From Bimuria novae-zelandiae CBS 107.79 (lineage: Eukaryota; Ascomycota; Dothideomycetes; Pleosporales; Didymosphaeriaceae), in assembly GCA_010015655.1 (NCBI GenBank), contig ML976743.1, forward strand, positions 248,001 through 312,000: DNA of 64,000 bases, read 5' to 3'. Shown in pieces: positions 44,490 through 55,940 of the stretch. The notes below the pieces were generated by a model that searched no databases, had not been told where the DNA came from, and was given only the letters and a program-made list of their open reading frames with translations. The translations under genes were made by a program, and so were the position numbers. How positions within the stretch are numbered: the first letter of the stretch is position 1; every line of letters starts with the position of its first letter.

Positions 44490-45415
44490 AAATCCGGAAC
44501 AAAATTTATCACTTCGCCGAAGAAGTGGAATATCCGCCATTCTACCCAGAGTACCCTTTTCCGAGCCAGCGCCCAACTCCATTGCTGTGCCGTTATGGAG
44601 ACGGTCGTGATCCTTGGCCACTACCTTCACGTTCAGTGCGCACATTCTTTGGTCTGACACAGACGTGCAAGCAACTACACGAGGAGTACCGTCCTGTATG
44701 GCTGAGCAAGTCCTCGGCTCGCATGTACCCCGAAGATGTCAATCGCTTCCTCTCGACTTTATTTCCACTTGCTACCTTAGAAAAAGATCTCCAGCTTAGT
44801 CCAAGGTTACTACAGATATCCGCATCCCAAGAGCCTCCGCCATCCTGGGATGGGGGCCGTCTCCCTAATCTGGAATTGGATTTAATCCACGTCCTTCGAC
44901 TGCATGCGCGACAGCCCAAGTTCTTCTGTGAGTTTGTACCGAACAGACTGGGTGAGTGGCTCGAGCGGCTTGAGAAGTACCCACAGGCCGATCCACGGAC
45001 TTATTGGAGGAACTCATTTGATATCCTCGAGAAAATGAACGAATTCCTGGCTTGCGAAGCGGCACAATGGCGATTGGATCTGGACGACTGCAACATGATC
45101 GCTCGCGTGACCTGCACAGCTGGTCAGCTATACCGGGACAATCCTTATAATGAAGGTCCTCGGATGGAGTGGGACTTCTGTCGCATTCAAATTTACGTGA
45201 CCAAGGCGGTCGAGGACAAATACCGTTGCTACTGCGATACAACCCTGCTGGGAGGCTACCTTTGCCCCTGCCGTGCAACGCCTTTCGCCCTTTGTTTGCA
45301 TCACAGCATTGACTGTGCAATGTACTTGGTCGATGCTATGGGCCTGGCTGAGATGCAAATTCGGAGAACTCCTCAGGAATGGACGGTCCTGGTCAACGCC
45401 ATTGTGGTGGTTTGA
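44490..45415 (+). CDS. Hypothetical protein with fungal F-box/2EXR-like N-terminal segment (5' end uncertain)
   Basis: The exon after the acceptor ctag at 44486-44489 reads IRNKIYHFAEEVEY, which is the helix found in many Dothideomycete proteins of the form LPAEIRNKIYxxA. It then runs 308 codons without a stop to TGA 45413-45415. A second typical piece is TFFGLTQTCKQLHEEYRPVW. The C-terminal part is Cys-rich (YRCYCDTTLLGGYLCPC). These large families are annotated as F-box-like or unknown and are often expanded and variable. The first exon, with the expected LPAE, was not found in a matching phase, so the gene may be 5'-truncated or have a small exon I missed. Confidence 0.6.
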
Positions 45416-45728
45416 GCGGTTTTGGGCCTCATTGTGTCAAGCAAGCAGGGACATGATCGGTCCTGAAATTGAACAAGGCCAAGGAGAACGTCAAATGATG
45501 AGAGCGATTGAGAGCGCCTGGTGAGGGACATGAACAGGATGTTATGGGAAAGGTCTTGAATTGGTGTAACTGCAGTGAAAGGTTGATTTGGAGCTTCGTT
45601 GATTATTGTGCTCCATCTCTTGGATTAACACAAGATACTCAAGCGCTTAATAAGATCAATACAGTATTGTGAATGGGGTATCCATACATTGCGGCGAACA
45701 AATCTACTCAGTATGCCATGTTCGAGCA
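45416..45728. other. Short intergenic region between convergent genes
   Basis: About 310 bases of 3' flank. No gene recognised. Confidence 0.45.
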
Positions 45729-46824
45729 TTACCAGATCAAGTACCCGCCATCTACCACGACCTCGCTTCCCGTCACATAGCTACTCGCATCGCTGCAGAG
45801 ATAGACCGCGGTGCCTCTGAATTCCTCCGGTTTCGCAATCCTTCCCAGCGGAATGTCTTTGATCCATTGCTTGCTCAACGCTTCCATCTCTTCGCCCTCA
45901 TTGGCCGTCGTCTGGATGTGGCCTGGGGACATGGCGTTCACTCTAATACCGTGCGGTGCCCACTCAGCCGCCAACGACTTCATTAGATGTGTTGCCGCGG
46001 CTTTGGACTGTGCCTTTCGATTAGTATAAAAGATAAATTAAGGGATTGTTTGCATACCGCGTTATAAGCAGCCTGTTTCTGCGGCCTGTTGACGATGGAT
46101 CCCGACATTGATGACACCATTAGGATCTTTCCCTTGACGCCATTGTCGATCATGTACTTTCCGGCTGCTCGAGCGAAAAGGAACGTTCCGTGCAGGTTGA
46201 CACTGATCATCGATTTGAAGTCCTCGAAGGGATAGTCTGGACTAAAAGTCAGCTGATTGTTGCAACCAAATTTCGATGGATCTTGCCTTCAGCGGGAGCA
46301 CCACCAGTGATGCCCGCATTCGTCACGAGTATATCCACTTTCCCGAAATCCTTGACAATCTTGTCCCACGTCGACTTCACAGCTTCCTCGGACGACGTGT
46401 CGCATTCGTAACCTCGCATCTTGGGCTCCGGAAGATCGGCTTGCTTGACTTCTTTCTGAATGGTCTCGATCGACTCCTTGGCGCTAGATTCCTTGAGGTC
46501 GACTACCGCGCCATGGGCTCCGGATAGTGCGAATGCAGCTAGAATCTGCTGTCCCAATCCCAGGGAGGCACTGTATTTTGCGTGAGATTAGTCCTGAATT
46601 TCAGGAATGATGGCTTACCCAGTTACTGCATATTAAGTTAGCAGCGTCGGGCACCAGAATAGGAATGACGGGCATGACTTACCTACTGCAACCTTCCCAT
46701 CTAAATTGAACTCAGACAAGGTTCTGCGCGGCTGAGTGTGAGCAAACCGCACAATTGGTTTCGTGAATTGGGATATGATAGCTGATGTGCGGGAAAGAGC
46801 TGAACGAGAGACGTACGGCGGCAT
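45729..46824 (-). CDS. NADP-dependent mannitol/sorbose-type short-chain reductase with a 7-nt micro-exon
   Basis: Five exons on the minus strand: 46683-46824, 46619-46625, 46287-46570, 46058-46236, 45729-46007 (296 aa). The 7-nt exon TAACTGG supplies part of the Rossmann motif, giving KVAVVTGASLGLGQQ across two introns. The third intron is GC-AG (GAAG|gcaaga ... tccag|AC), joining GGAPAE to DYPFEDFKSMISVNLHGTF. Other SDR motifs: TNAGI, MVSSMSGSIVNRPQ with the catalytic Ser, YNASK (YxxxK) and IRVNAMSPGHI. The set matches fungal mannitol-2-dehydrogenase/sorbose-reductase (SOU)-type enzymes. The first 40 residues are Arg/Ser-rich without acidic residues, like a mitochondrial presequence. The substrate is inferred from family. 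Confidence 0.9.
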
Positions 46825-47826
46825 CTTCCAATATTGTATTGCTATGGGTAATTTGTGTCCCTGTAAAGAGAGATAGCGCACTCAGATCAGAAGTGTTTAT
46901 AGACGGTCCGATATCGACTGGTATCAACATTTGGCGGTCGTGGTGGTGACACGGACGCGCATACGTCACACTTGCGTAGGAACAGCATAATTCGACGACC
47001 GTGCAGGAAGGAACGGACCCTTATGACGATTTGTGAGAGAGAAGAGGATTAAATTTTATTATGGAAGCTCTCTGGTTCGAGAGATCAATGCCTGCCTCGT
47101 GTCACTGCCGCGGAGACCCTCCGCACTACTGCCGCAGGTACCAATAGTGTATTGCCGGTTTGGGAACAACACGAGATCAAGTAGGATGCGCCTTGGTAAG
47201 AAAGATTTATTCCCGAGTCATTCCCACGCACTACATTGGAACGCGAAGTATAATACAATATTCCTCGCTTTGTAGTGTTAGGCTTCGGTTAGGAGTCTGA
47301 AAGTTAAACGCTCTTCCTGTGCACAATAAAATAGATTTTCGCGCAATAGAACCTAGCCGTAAAAGCATCCTCCTGGCATATGAAGCCTTTACATCTACAC
47401 TTCGTCGCTCTGGGTGCGATGCGCAGAATATCTTGGGATCTTATATATTAGCCAATTCCGTCAAATTGCTCAATCTGGATAATCCCAGCCCCAACGCGAC
47501 TGGCAACCGCAATGCCAGAGATTTCAAAACATTTCTACACCGACAGTATTTAATTGTCAACGGACTTACAGTGAATGTTTCAATCAAGGAATTGAGGATA
47601 GGATAGCACTTCCTCCCATCGCGGCAGCCTGAACCAAAAATGCGCTCACCAATGCGACGACCCAGACAATACACCTGTACGACCATCCTATATTACTCCC
47701 TCCCAACCATCCCCAAATCCGACCTCTCAGGCCCCACACCTCAAGATACCTCTTCCCTCGCCCTACACCCTGTAAACACCAACACTCCATCACCGCGCTC
47801 AATCACCACATTCTATCCTAACTAAG
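46825..47826. other. Intergenic region, SDR to small secreted protein gene
   Basis: About 1 kb between divergent genes. A 95-codon open frame at 47319-47606 looks spurious. Nothing else recognised. Confidence 0.5.
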
Positions 47827-48392
47827 ATGCTGCTCTCTATCCTAACTACCTTCCTCCTCACCAGCACTGCCTATACCACGCCTCTTCACCCCCGCGATAC
47901 CCCTACCGTCGTCTTTACAGTCACAAACTTCGCCGCCTTCATGGCAGACCCCTACATCGACGGCGCCCAATCCAACCTCACCTTCCACGTCGCCGACACG
48001 CGGTCCGGCTACGCCGCAGAAGTAGACTGCGTGGTTCCAAACACGTATTTCAACCTGCATGCGATCAGCGCGCTGTTTGATTCCTGCAAGTCTGCTGAGC
48101 ATCCCGAGTATGATTTTAGCTATAGCTATGGGGTGCAGGGGTTGACGGTGCAAAGGGGGTGGAGGGTTAATGAGTAAGTATATAATCTGAGATGAGGAGG
48201 AAGGGAGTGGGGAGAGAAGAGCCAATGAGTGGTAGGACGACGCATGTCACGGGCTCAGGGATGCAGGAGTGGAATTGGAAGGAGGATGGGCCGGGGGCGA
48301 ATGTTACAGCGTTTCCAGATGGGAAGTTGTATGTGAGGAAGAAGGAGTGGTTGATTCCTGTGACGAGGATGCAGGCTGGTACACCGCCGTGA
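47827..48392 (+). CDS. Small secreted protein, effector-like, unknown function
   Basis: Exons 47827-48173 and 48215-48392 (174 aa; 41-nt intron, so the exon 2 start is less certain than elsewhere). A signal peptide is clear (MLLSILTTFLLTSTAYT), followed by a short pro-like HPRDT segment. The mature part has two Cys in exon 1 (VDCVVPN and DSCKS), N-glycosylation sites (NLTF, NVTA) and Trp/Lys-rich sequence in exon 2 (MQEWNWKEDGPG, VRKKEWLIPV). I do not recognise a family. Size, secretion and isolation in an accessory segment make it an effector-type candidate, but two cysteines is few for that class. Confidence 0.65.
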
Positions 48393-48597
48393 GCAGACAG
48401 CGAAGGAGACATGGTGTCCGAGGAATTTGTCCGACATGTCAGTGATAAAGCATTCGAGGCGCAACATGGGAGACGCCACGAGATAGGTGCCTGTCACTGT
48501 CAACACATTCTCGCGATATTTGCACTTCCAGGTCACCAAGCATGCAGCCTCGTTGAGCTTTGATTGTTCAATTCATCCTAGATGCTCTCATATCCTT

Positions 48598-49114
48598 TCA
48601 CAGCTTCGCACTCGTCTGCGCCTTCTTCAGAATCGGCTCCATCTTCGTGGCCTTCATCACATCGCCCTTGACCTTCAACTTCCCGCTCATAAAAAGCTTC
48701 TGTGCGTTCGCCTTGCCGCTCACCAGCTTGCCAAAGTCCTCGTCGCTAAGCGACAGTGTAACGGAAGCCTTTTTCGGCGGGTCGCCCTTACCGACTTTGC
48801 CGGACTCTTTCAAGTCGATGTACCACGACTCGGTCTCGCCGGCCTTGTTCTTCAGTGTAAAGGCGAAGATGGCGTTGCCCTTTTTGATGGCGTCTTTGCG
48901 GCCGGCTTCGTCGTTCTTGAGGGAGGAGGCGATCGCGTCGAATGCGGCGGAGGAAGGGAAGGCGTCTGAGAGGTGCGTGTCAGTATGTTACGTTGCTTTT
49001 GGGCTCGCGGAAGAGCGAGGGTAATTGCAGGTGTGCTGCCATCAACCTCACATGCAATCGTCTCACTCCCATGAGCTGGCATGGTGAGGAAACGTACCTG
49101 ATTTAAGTGACATG
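48598..49114 (-). CDS. SCP2 sterol-carrier domain protein with peroxisomal targeting signal
   Basis: Exons 49099-49114 (16 nt, MSLKS) and 48598-48965 on the minus strand (127 aa). One complete SCP2 domain: AFDAIASSLKN, AIFAFTLKNKAGETESWYID, ASVTLSLSDEDFGKLVSGK, KLFMSGKLKVKGDVMKATKM. The C-terminus is AKL, a classical PTS1, so import into peroxisomes is expected. Homologues such as Candida Pox18 are small peroxisomal lipid-binding proteins tied to beta-oxidation. The tiny first exon is supported because it joins SLKS to DAFPSSAAFDAI in phase. Confidence 0.93.
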
Positions 49115-49823
49115 GTGGCTAGCAAGCGGTTCTTTGCAGCTGGGAAAGATGATCTTGGCGTCGCGTGCTGCACAGTAATGAAATTCAAGCGCACGACAGT
49201 GGATTAGGTGCGTGTATGAGCAGTGTCGGCAATTGTCTACTATTTGAGAGGCTCGGACAGGCTCCGTGACAGTGTCTAGGTCATCATGTGGGAGCGGGCC
49301 AAATTCCGGGGTAGCATGTGAATCTCGGGGGCCAAGGCGCTAGCAGAAATGCCGAGGTGTGACGTCGCAATGTGGACAAGGTTTGACTTAGAAACCTTCC
49401 GCTTTAGGCAGTTGGGTAAAGGCGTCGATTATAGCGGTGAAATTCAACCATTCAACCCAAGAGGCCTTTGGCCGTCATGGTAGGGATTGGGGTTGACTCG
49501 GTGCACCACACGCCCCGCAGTCATATGCGATCCAATTCAACTTACCTTCCTTGATTTCACATCCTAATCACATTCAAGAAACGCGTCTGTCCCGCGTGCT
49601 TCCCCCTCGTTCCCAAGTCGAGCATAATTCAGGAACTGTTTTCAGCCTCCAGAAATTAGCAGTTGACGCGATTTTCGGTATTTCGAAACAATCGTTTGAC
49701 CCTTCTATTCCAGCCCTTCATACACACTATTACAGCAAACGAAAATATGTTTTTATAAACTAATCTCTGAGGATCATACGCTATCTCAGCACATTGCAAG
49801 GCCGTACGGGAAGAGGCGCTCCA
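49115..49823. other. Intergenic region, SCP2 gene to F-box pseudogene
   Basis: About 700 bases. A 70-codon open frame at 49551-49763 is not convincing. No element recognised. Confidence 0.5.
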
Positions 49824-51725
49824 TCACAATGGAATCAGACCTGTGGCAGCATTCCAAAGTGGGAAACCATGCCACTCATTCTTCCAGCCCCGTCCAGACC
49901 CAGGCCACAAATCTGTCCAAGCCTCCTTGAAAAATTCGCTCCCTTTTATATAGTCCATATTATCTTCCAGATCCTTCTCTGCATATACTCTTCCTACGCT
50001 CAGCAACTCTGCCACAACCGTCTGGCCCTGATACATGTCCCGCGGATCTCTACCGCAGACCCAACGCCTATTGACATACAGCAGGACGTTATAGAACCCT
50101 GTTGTTGTCTTCCGTCTCTTGAGGGAGCTGCAAATATTGCCTGACGGGAGTAAATCGATGTGCGAAAGCTTGGGATGTAAAACACCATTAAGAGCCATCG
50201 ATTCTCCGAAAACTGCACGCGCGAGAGCCTCGTCTATGGCATGGTTGCGGATGATGTACCGGACCCGAGTTCTGAAATCGTCTACAGGAAACTTATCGGG
50301 AAACGTGTTCCAGTGTATACGGAGTTTTAGTGTGAGTTTTCTCAGGCGAGGCAGACAATTCAAAGCACGGTAGGTGCGCACTTCTTCTTCGTCACCCAGT
50401 TCGCGGCGCATCTGGATGCTCAGCTCTGTTAGATAGGGGCATGAGCTTCTCATTCTCTCAATGTTCCGACGTGTTACGATGTTTTCGACGATAGAGAAGC
50501 CCCGAAGAGTAAATCCGTGGCGGTTGAGTATCGCATCGAAAGTCTCCTCGTGCTTGATGTTGGAGACGGCAAGACATTCCAATGGCTGTAATGACCGTAG
50601 CAGTCGCTGTAGAATTTCGTTAATCGAATCATCGAACTCCTTCCTCCAATCCTCGCCGAACTCATCCCAATTGGATCCCCAAAGCACGGACAAATATCCA
50701 AGCTTGGAAAACACACCACGTTCCGCGAGATCAGCGATGGCTTTGAATAATGACCGAGGAATCTCTCCAATGAGCTCTAGGCGTCGAAGGCAGGAGAAGT
50801 CGAAAGGCGTCTCTCACGATGCCATTGTGAAATCTTCATCTTCAAGCCATTCCATCCTGAGGCTCTTGAGCTGCCCTTTCGCAAGTGACTCGTCTCGGCT
50901 TGCCCGCCAAGGCACTCTCGTATTTGAATTGACACCACGCCTACGGATACGAGACCACCGTCGGTCGTAAAGATGAACATACTTCAAGCCGAGCGCCAAT
51001 TCCGAGACCACTTGTTCTAATGCTTCTTCATAGTGCGTCGTCTCACATGAATAAAGGTTCTGACAGCCAATACTATACAGACGAGGAGACGTTACCAGTA
51101 TGTACTCGTCTGGGCTGATGCTCAGCTGTCCGTCATTCTGCTCGAGGGTTCCGATTTCGAAGTTCTGGACGTGCAAACGGCAGTTTTCAGGTAGCCAAAC
51201 GACAATACACGCAGGCACTTATTCGACAGACGCCCAGACTAGGTCTCGAAGTAGAAGGGCCTTAAGAAAATGAGCAAGCTGATCCCAGCATTTTTGCCGC
51301 CATGATACTTTTATCGGGCCGCTACAGTCTACAAGCGGCCAAGTCTCTGGAGGTAAGTTGGGCCAACAATCCGGTCGTTGTATAGAACGGTCGTCTATGG
51401 CATAGGACTCCCTTTCTTTGCTGCCGACTTTCATGTACCGCACATATCTCGTTCTATCTCTTTTCTCAAAAACAGCGTCCAGCTCCAGCAAATCCTGTTG
51501 GAACAGCTCCTCTGTCCTTTCTCTAAGAAGAATGTGAGAGAAGAGCTCACGTTCCGAGGCTTCGTAGCATGCTTTGGAAGTAGATGCGAAAGCCCATAGG
51601 CTCTTTCGCTTCGGCTCAAAGCCTGCCACATGCTCACAGATCATCTGGAGCACGACTAGAGGAAGAATTTCCAAAGGAGCATAGTTGCCAGATGTACCGA
51701 CGTTGGTAGTAGCGCCTGCAGTCAT
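49824..51725 (-). pseudogene. F-box/LRR-like gene with two in-frame stops
   Basis: One continuous minus-strand frame from ATG 51725 to the stop at 49824, broken only by TAA at 51219-51221 and TGA at 50814-50816. The N-terminus, NYAPLEILPLVVLQMICEHV, followed by KSLWAFASTSKACYEASE, is an F-box. Conserved-looking sequence runs through both stops: DLVWASVE*VPACIVVWLPEN and EDEDFTMAS*ETPFDFSCLRRLELIG. The rest has leucine-rich spacing and ends GFPLWNAATGLIPL. Both stops could arise by single C-to-T changes (CAA to TAA, CGA to TGA), the RIP-type direction. Without frameshifts, the inactivation looks recent. Confidence 0.78.
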
Positions 51726-52818
51726 TGTCGTCAAAGCGCTCAATGCAGGCTCACTCGGTACCCGCTGAGCTATTTGCTTTCTTGCAATCGTTTCGTTTTC
51801 CACAGTCGCAACGTTTTCGTACTGCGTTGTGCCGTGGCTTGGGGAAGCTGCGAAGGACCAAAGACTTAAAGCACCTAACGCTTCGAGGTTGATGCGGGAT
51901 GTATCACTACAATGCGAGGTAGTATTAGGAAGTGTTCGGGTTGGGAGGAATAAAATAGTCACTTGTGCACTGTAATCAATAGTCGGCGAGGGCGCGGCGG
52001 CGACGTAGCAAACAGTTGTACGGTTCCAGTTACACAGCTGCCTCAGCACAACGGGGCGTTCTTGCCCCCCGCCAAACAGTGCCTCTCCGTCCAACCCTGC
52101 ATCGGCAACGCAACAAATCTAAACAAGTCATGCGCCTTCGAGCGCAAGCGCTTCTCTGGCGGTGTTCATGAGGGCAGATGCGATTTTCATGTATGGTACG
52201 CACCGAATCTGTCTATAGAGAATGCATCATGAGATAAGGGCTGTTGTTGGACACCGCATCAACTACCCTATAAGTCGTTGTCTTACATCACAGCATTCTC
52301 CAAGGCACGGATTGAAACCAGCAAATTAAGATTGTACAAAAAGGCAAGTTCGAAACTACGAATTAGAAAGCTAGGAAACTATATTGCTAAAGAACGTAGG
52401 GTATGCTACTCATAACATCGTATATACATATTTTTCTCAGTATCGTATTCATGAAGGCCGTAAAGCATCTTCGCATAACACATCCCCCCACCCCAAAAAA
52501 CCAACAACAGTAGTAAGAAAAGCATAATGAGCGTCGTCACAGCATTAAAAACGAAAGCCAAAGGAGAGACTGGGATGAAAAGAAGCAAGGAAAGAAGAAA
52601 GCAAAAGAAGAAAACCGACAACCGACAACCAACCTCCTCGCCAGAGGAAGCCGGCACTTGCGCCAATAGCACCGTAGTGAGATGACCGAAGGGACCTCAC
52701 TAGCCGGACGAAGGGGGTATATGACAAGGCATCGTCCGGCATCCCGACCCAACCCTAGAAACTCCAGCGACATGCAAAGGACCCGAGCTTTTCCTGACCG
52801 CACCTATTTGCGACGACC
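51726..52818. other. Region between two F-box loci
   Basis: About 1.1 kb. An upstream in-frame extension of the dead F-box frame (to 52094) contains no conserved sequence. An A/T- and A-rich stretch (52290-52620) lies on the 3' side of the next gene. No gene recognised. Confidence 0.5.
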
Positions 52819-54504
52819 TCACGCGTTCACACCAACTGGGCGGTGAAACATCGTCCCCTTAAACAACCGCGTAACATGCCTGCCCCCAAAGAAACTCTGC
52901 TTCGCACCCGTCTTCTGCGCCGTGGATGACCGCGGCTTACCCAGCCACCTGCTCAGGGTATGCTGGCCCTTCTCTTTACTAGAGTCCTCGATGGCAGTGT
53001 CGATCTCCTCGAGCAGCGGGCCCATAATGCGCGGCTCGATGTTGACGGGGCTCAGCACGATCGGCACATCCATGACCTCCTCTGCGTTCCTCTTCCACCG
53101 CTCGCTCCCCGAGATGAGCGTGAGCGGCGCAAGTGCCTCGTCCCAGTTCCCCTGGCGCAGCTTGACGTCCTCGAAGTTGAACTCGACGAGCGTGCGGCGG
53201 TGCTTGTGGATGAAGTCCGCGATCTGGACCGAATCCATGAGGGCGTTTTCGAGCTCCATGTGCCGCAGGCGGGCGAAGCGGAGCGGGCGGGGCCCGCGCA
53301 CTTCGCCGCGTTGGGAGGGGTGCATGTAGTCGGTCTCAACAGGTAACATGCAGGGCTCTTTGTGGAGGCTGAGGGGCGAGGGGCCGCGCGCGCCTTTCCA
53401 GTGGAAGAAGAGGCGGGTCAGGCCGCGGGAGAGGGTGCGCAGGTAGGCGTGTAGGATGCGGAGGTGCTCAACGGATTGGGATTTGTGCTTAGGCAGGGAG
53501 GATGTGGAGAGCGATTCCATGCAAATGGAGAGGCTGCGGATTTGTGTCCAGCGCTTGGCCGAGGAGGGTGTGCTGCCGTGGCCGGACATGGGATGGAGGT
53601 AGAGAAGGCCGCCTGGGTGGATGGGGTGAAGGGAGAGGGAGGTGAGGCTGTACAATGGGGCGCGTTCTACGGCGATGCGGAGGGAGATGAGGGCGTAGTC
53701 GACAACGCTGCGACGGTGGCAGGGAGCGTCGTCGTAGCCGGGACAGGATATTTTAAGGTGGGACAGGTTCACAAGTTCAGAGAAGGCCGCGACGAAAGCC
53801 GGGACGTTGGTTGCTGCGTGGAAGAGGGGTGGGTATTGTTGAATGAGTAGGTTGGTCATCTCTATTGTGCCATACTTGGGGGTCTTCTCTCGGCCAAGCG
53901 CATTTTGTGGTGTCTGTAACTGCGGCTCGTATATGAACTGTTTCTCTTCGCCAGTCTCTATGTCAATGATGGGTGGTAGTAAAGTCTCCGGGGTGTGCGG
54001 CATGTGGAAGGTGAATGTCTTGACATGGCGGCCTATCCTTGAAAGTGCTTCGACGCGCGCCGGCTTGGAGAATGTAGAGGGCTTGAAGGTCGTAGTGATC
54101 GACTCAAATTGGACGGGGGCTGCCCTCGTCGCAAAATCATGGCATACCAGGCGGAAGTTTGGCAAGTCCTCAGGCTCGAGATGAGCGAATAAATTGTCGC
54201 GGCAGGTATCGTTCAACCAAAAGCGCAAGAACGCTGAGCTCGTCGATAACACCAGGTTACAGATGGGGCCAAGGGAGCTGTTGGAACGAGTTGCTAACGA
54301 AAGTCAACACTGGTTGTCCTCAGGCGCATTCGCAAAAGGTATCTCACATCGTCCGTCGATAGTAGTTGCAGGCGTCAGCGGAATCTCACCAAACAGCAGC
54401 TTCGAGCTCGATCGCGATGCGGTTGTTGCCACACTGTTATAGCTGCTATGGCTCTCGGTGGACTCCGCGCGCTTGAGCGCCGGTCGTTTTCGTGGTGAAT
54501 ACAT
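52819..54504 (-). CDS. F-box-like protein, intact
   Basis: Exons 54348-54504 and 52819-54233 on the minus strand (523 aa). The 114-nt intron has a strong donor (gtgaga) and acceptor (ctcag) and joins MYSPRKRPALKRAESTESH... to SFLRFWLNDTCRDNLFAHLE, then PEDLPNFRLVCHDFATRAAP, an F-box-like N-terminal module common in Dothideomycetes. The middle has Leu-rich segments (LVNLSHLKISCPG, LYSLTSLSLHP, RLRHMELENALM) that could form a substrate-recognition solenoid. The C-terminus is basic. It would act as an SCF-type ubiquitin ligase adaptor; the target is unknown. A shorter model starting at 54252 without exon 1 is possible. Confidence 0.78.
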
Positions 54505-55940
54505 TCGTTAATCGCATCAGCGTGAAAATCGTAGTAGTCGTCAACAAGTTTTGTTTCGTTTCAATATCAGTCGATGGCACACAAGAAATCAGATCTCGGA
54601 AACGAATCCAGGAAACAGCGGTCAACCTGATGACCCCATCTCGACCGCGCATATTTACCGTCGACGCTGGTTCTCTGCACTTCCCCACTCTTCCGCGTGA
54701 GACGCAGGTATGAGTCAAGGACAAATGCCATGTCGGGCTGCCAACTGCTGCATCCGGCCTGAGAATTGCTGTGCGAAAACACGACCATCTCGCGGTGCAA
54801 GAGCGTGTTCTTATGTGTCTTCGACGTGTTCGACGCGACGATTCGACCTTTGCGCGAGCCCCACTTGTAGCCTGGAGCCGGGCCTGAAACGTTTCGACGG
54901 CTGGACCAATCAGGCGCGAGCGAGCACGGAACACAGGCGCTTTCCCATGCAGTAGCATGCAGTAGTCCTGCAGGATGCCTCGAAAAGTGCTGGCTGGGCG
55001 CAAAAGACCGGTGAAGATTGGTCTCTGGTGCCTGCAGGTGCTGCCGTCGCGTGTCGAGCTGGTTGACGCGCCGGGTACCTGCTCAAGACGCGATTCGACA
55101 ACAAATACATAAACACGGACAGTACTGTAGACAGCGCGCCTGTTTTGGATGAAATGCGATCGAGCTTCGAAACAAGCGTCGCGATGTGCCGAACACTATC
55201 GATAGCTTCCCGTCAACACCAAAGCAACATCGTGGACTACCGCATCGAGGACCGAATGATATCTCCAAGCAAGTCAAGTGAGACCAACACCTGCGCATTT
55301 GTAGAGCGTCTGGATCGGCGAGGACACCCAGCACTTAGCATAATGTTCCAGACCAAGATCTTCATCGCGCATCAAGTCCACCCCAGGATAGGCTGAAGAC
55401 GAATACTTCCACGGCAGCTTCGTGAGCTCCCGCTCGTTGCCACAACAAAACATCTACATACCCCGCATCAACCTCACGCGTCCTCGCCACATCGCGCAAA
55501 CCACACGCCCATGCTGACATCCTGGTCGTCCCAACTAGCAGCGCACTCGCCCTCTGCGCGAAAATGCCTCACTTGCAGCACACATGGCACAACATGCTGT
55601 TCCCCAGCCCCATCGAAAGCATTGGAAGATTTGCCGTTTCTGCCGCTTTCGCTGCATAGCAAAGCGGCATAGGTAGGTACACAGGTCTCCATCAAAACAT
55701 TAATACGATTGGATATCAACTACCTAGTACGTGAAACAGTCCCACAGTCAGGCTCGCTTCCGTCTCATCGTTCGCAGAACAGCTCACAGCCTTCCAGGCC
55801 TCGCGGTGTCCATTGGACGGCAACAGCGCAGAACGCATCTGGCCACCATCCTTCCGCTGTGCCCTGCGAACAGCAGGTCGGACGCGCCCGGCCCAACGCA
55901 CACATGCACGCTATCCTTACCCATTACCCCACTCTGTCTC
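54505..55940. other. Intergenic region, F-box gene to arrestin gene
   Basis: About 1.4 kb. Several 60-190 codon open frames on both strands, all overlapping and without recognisable domains. I report no gene. Confidence 0.5.

Noticed and set aside
29183..51221. Possibility that TAG is a sense codon (alternative genetic code), given several genes with in-frame TAG.
   Set aside because: DMC1, PAH1, the MFS gene, the acetamidase and PET117 end at TAG exactly where their families end, and other disrupted genes use TAA or TGA. Isolated nonsense mutations or readthrough fit better.
54446..55003. 185-codon minus-strand frame between the F-box and arrestin genes.
   Set aside because: Overlaps the F-box first exon in another frame and shows no family resemblance.
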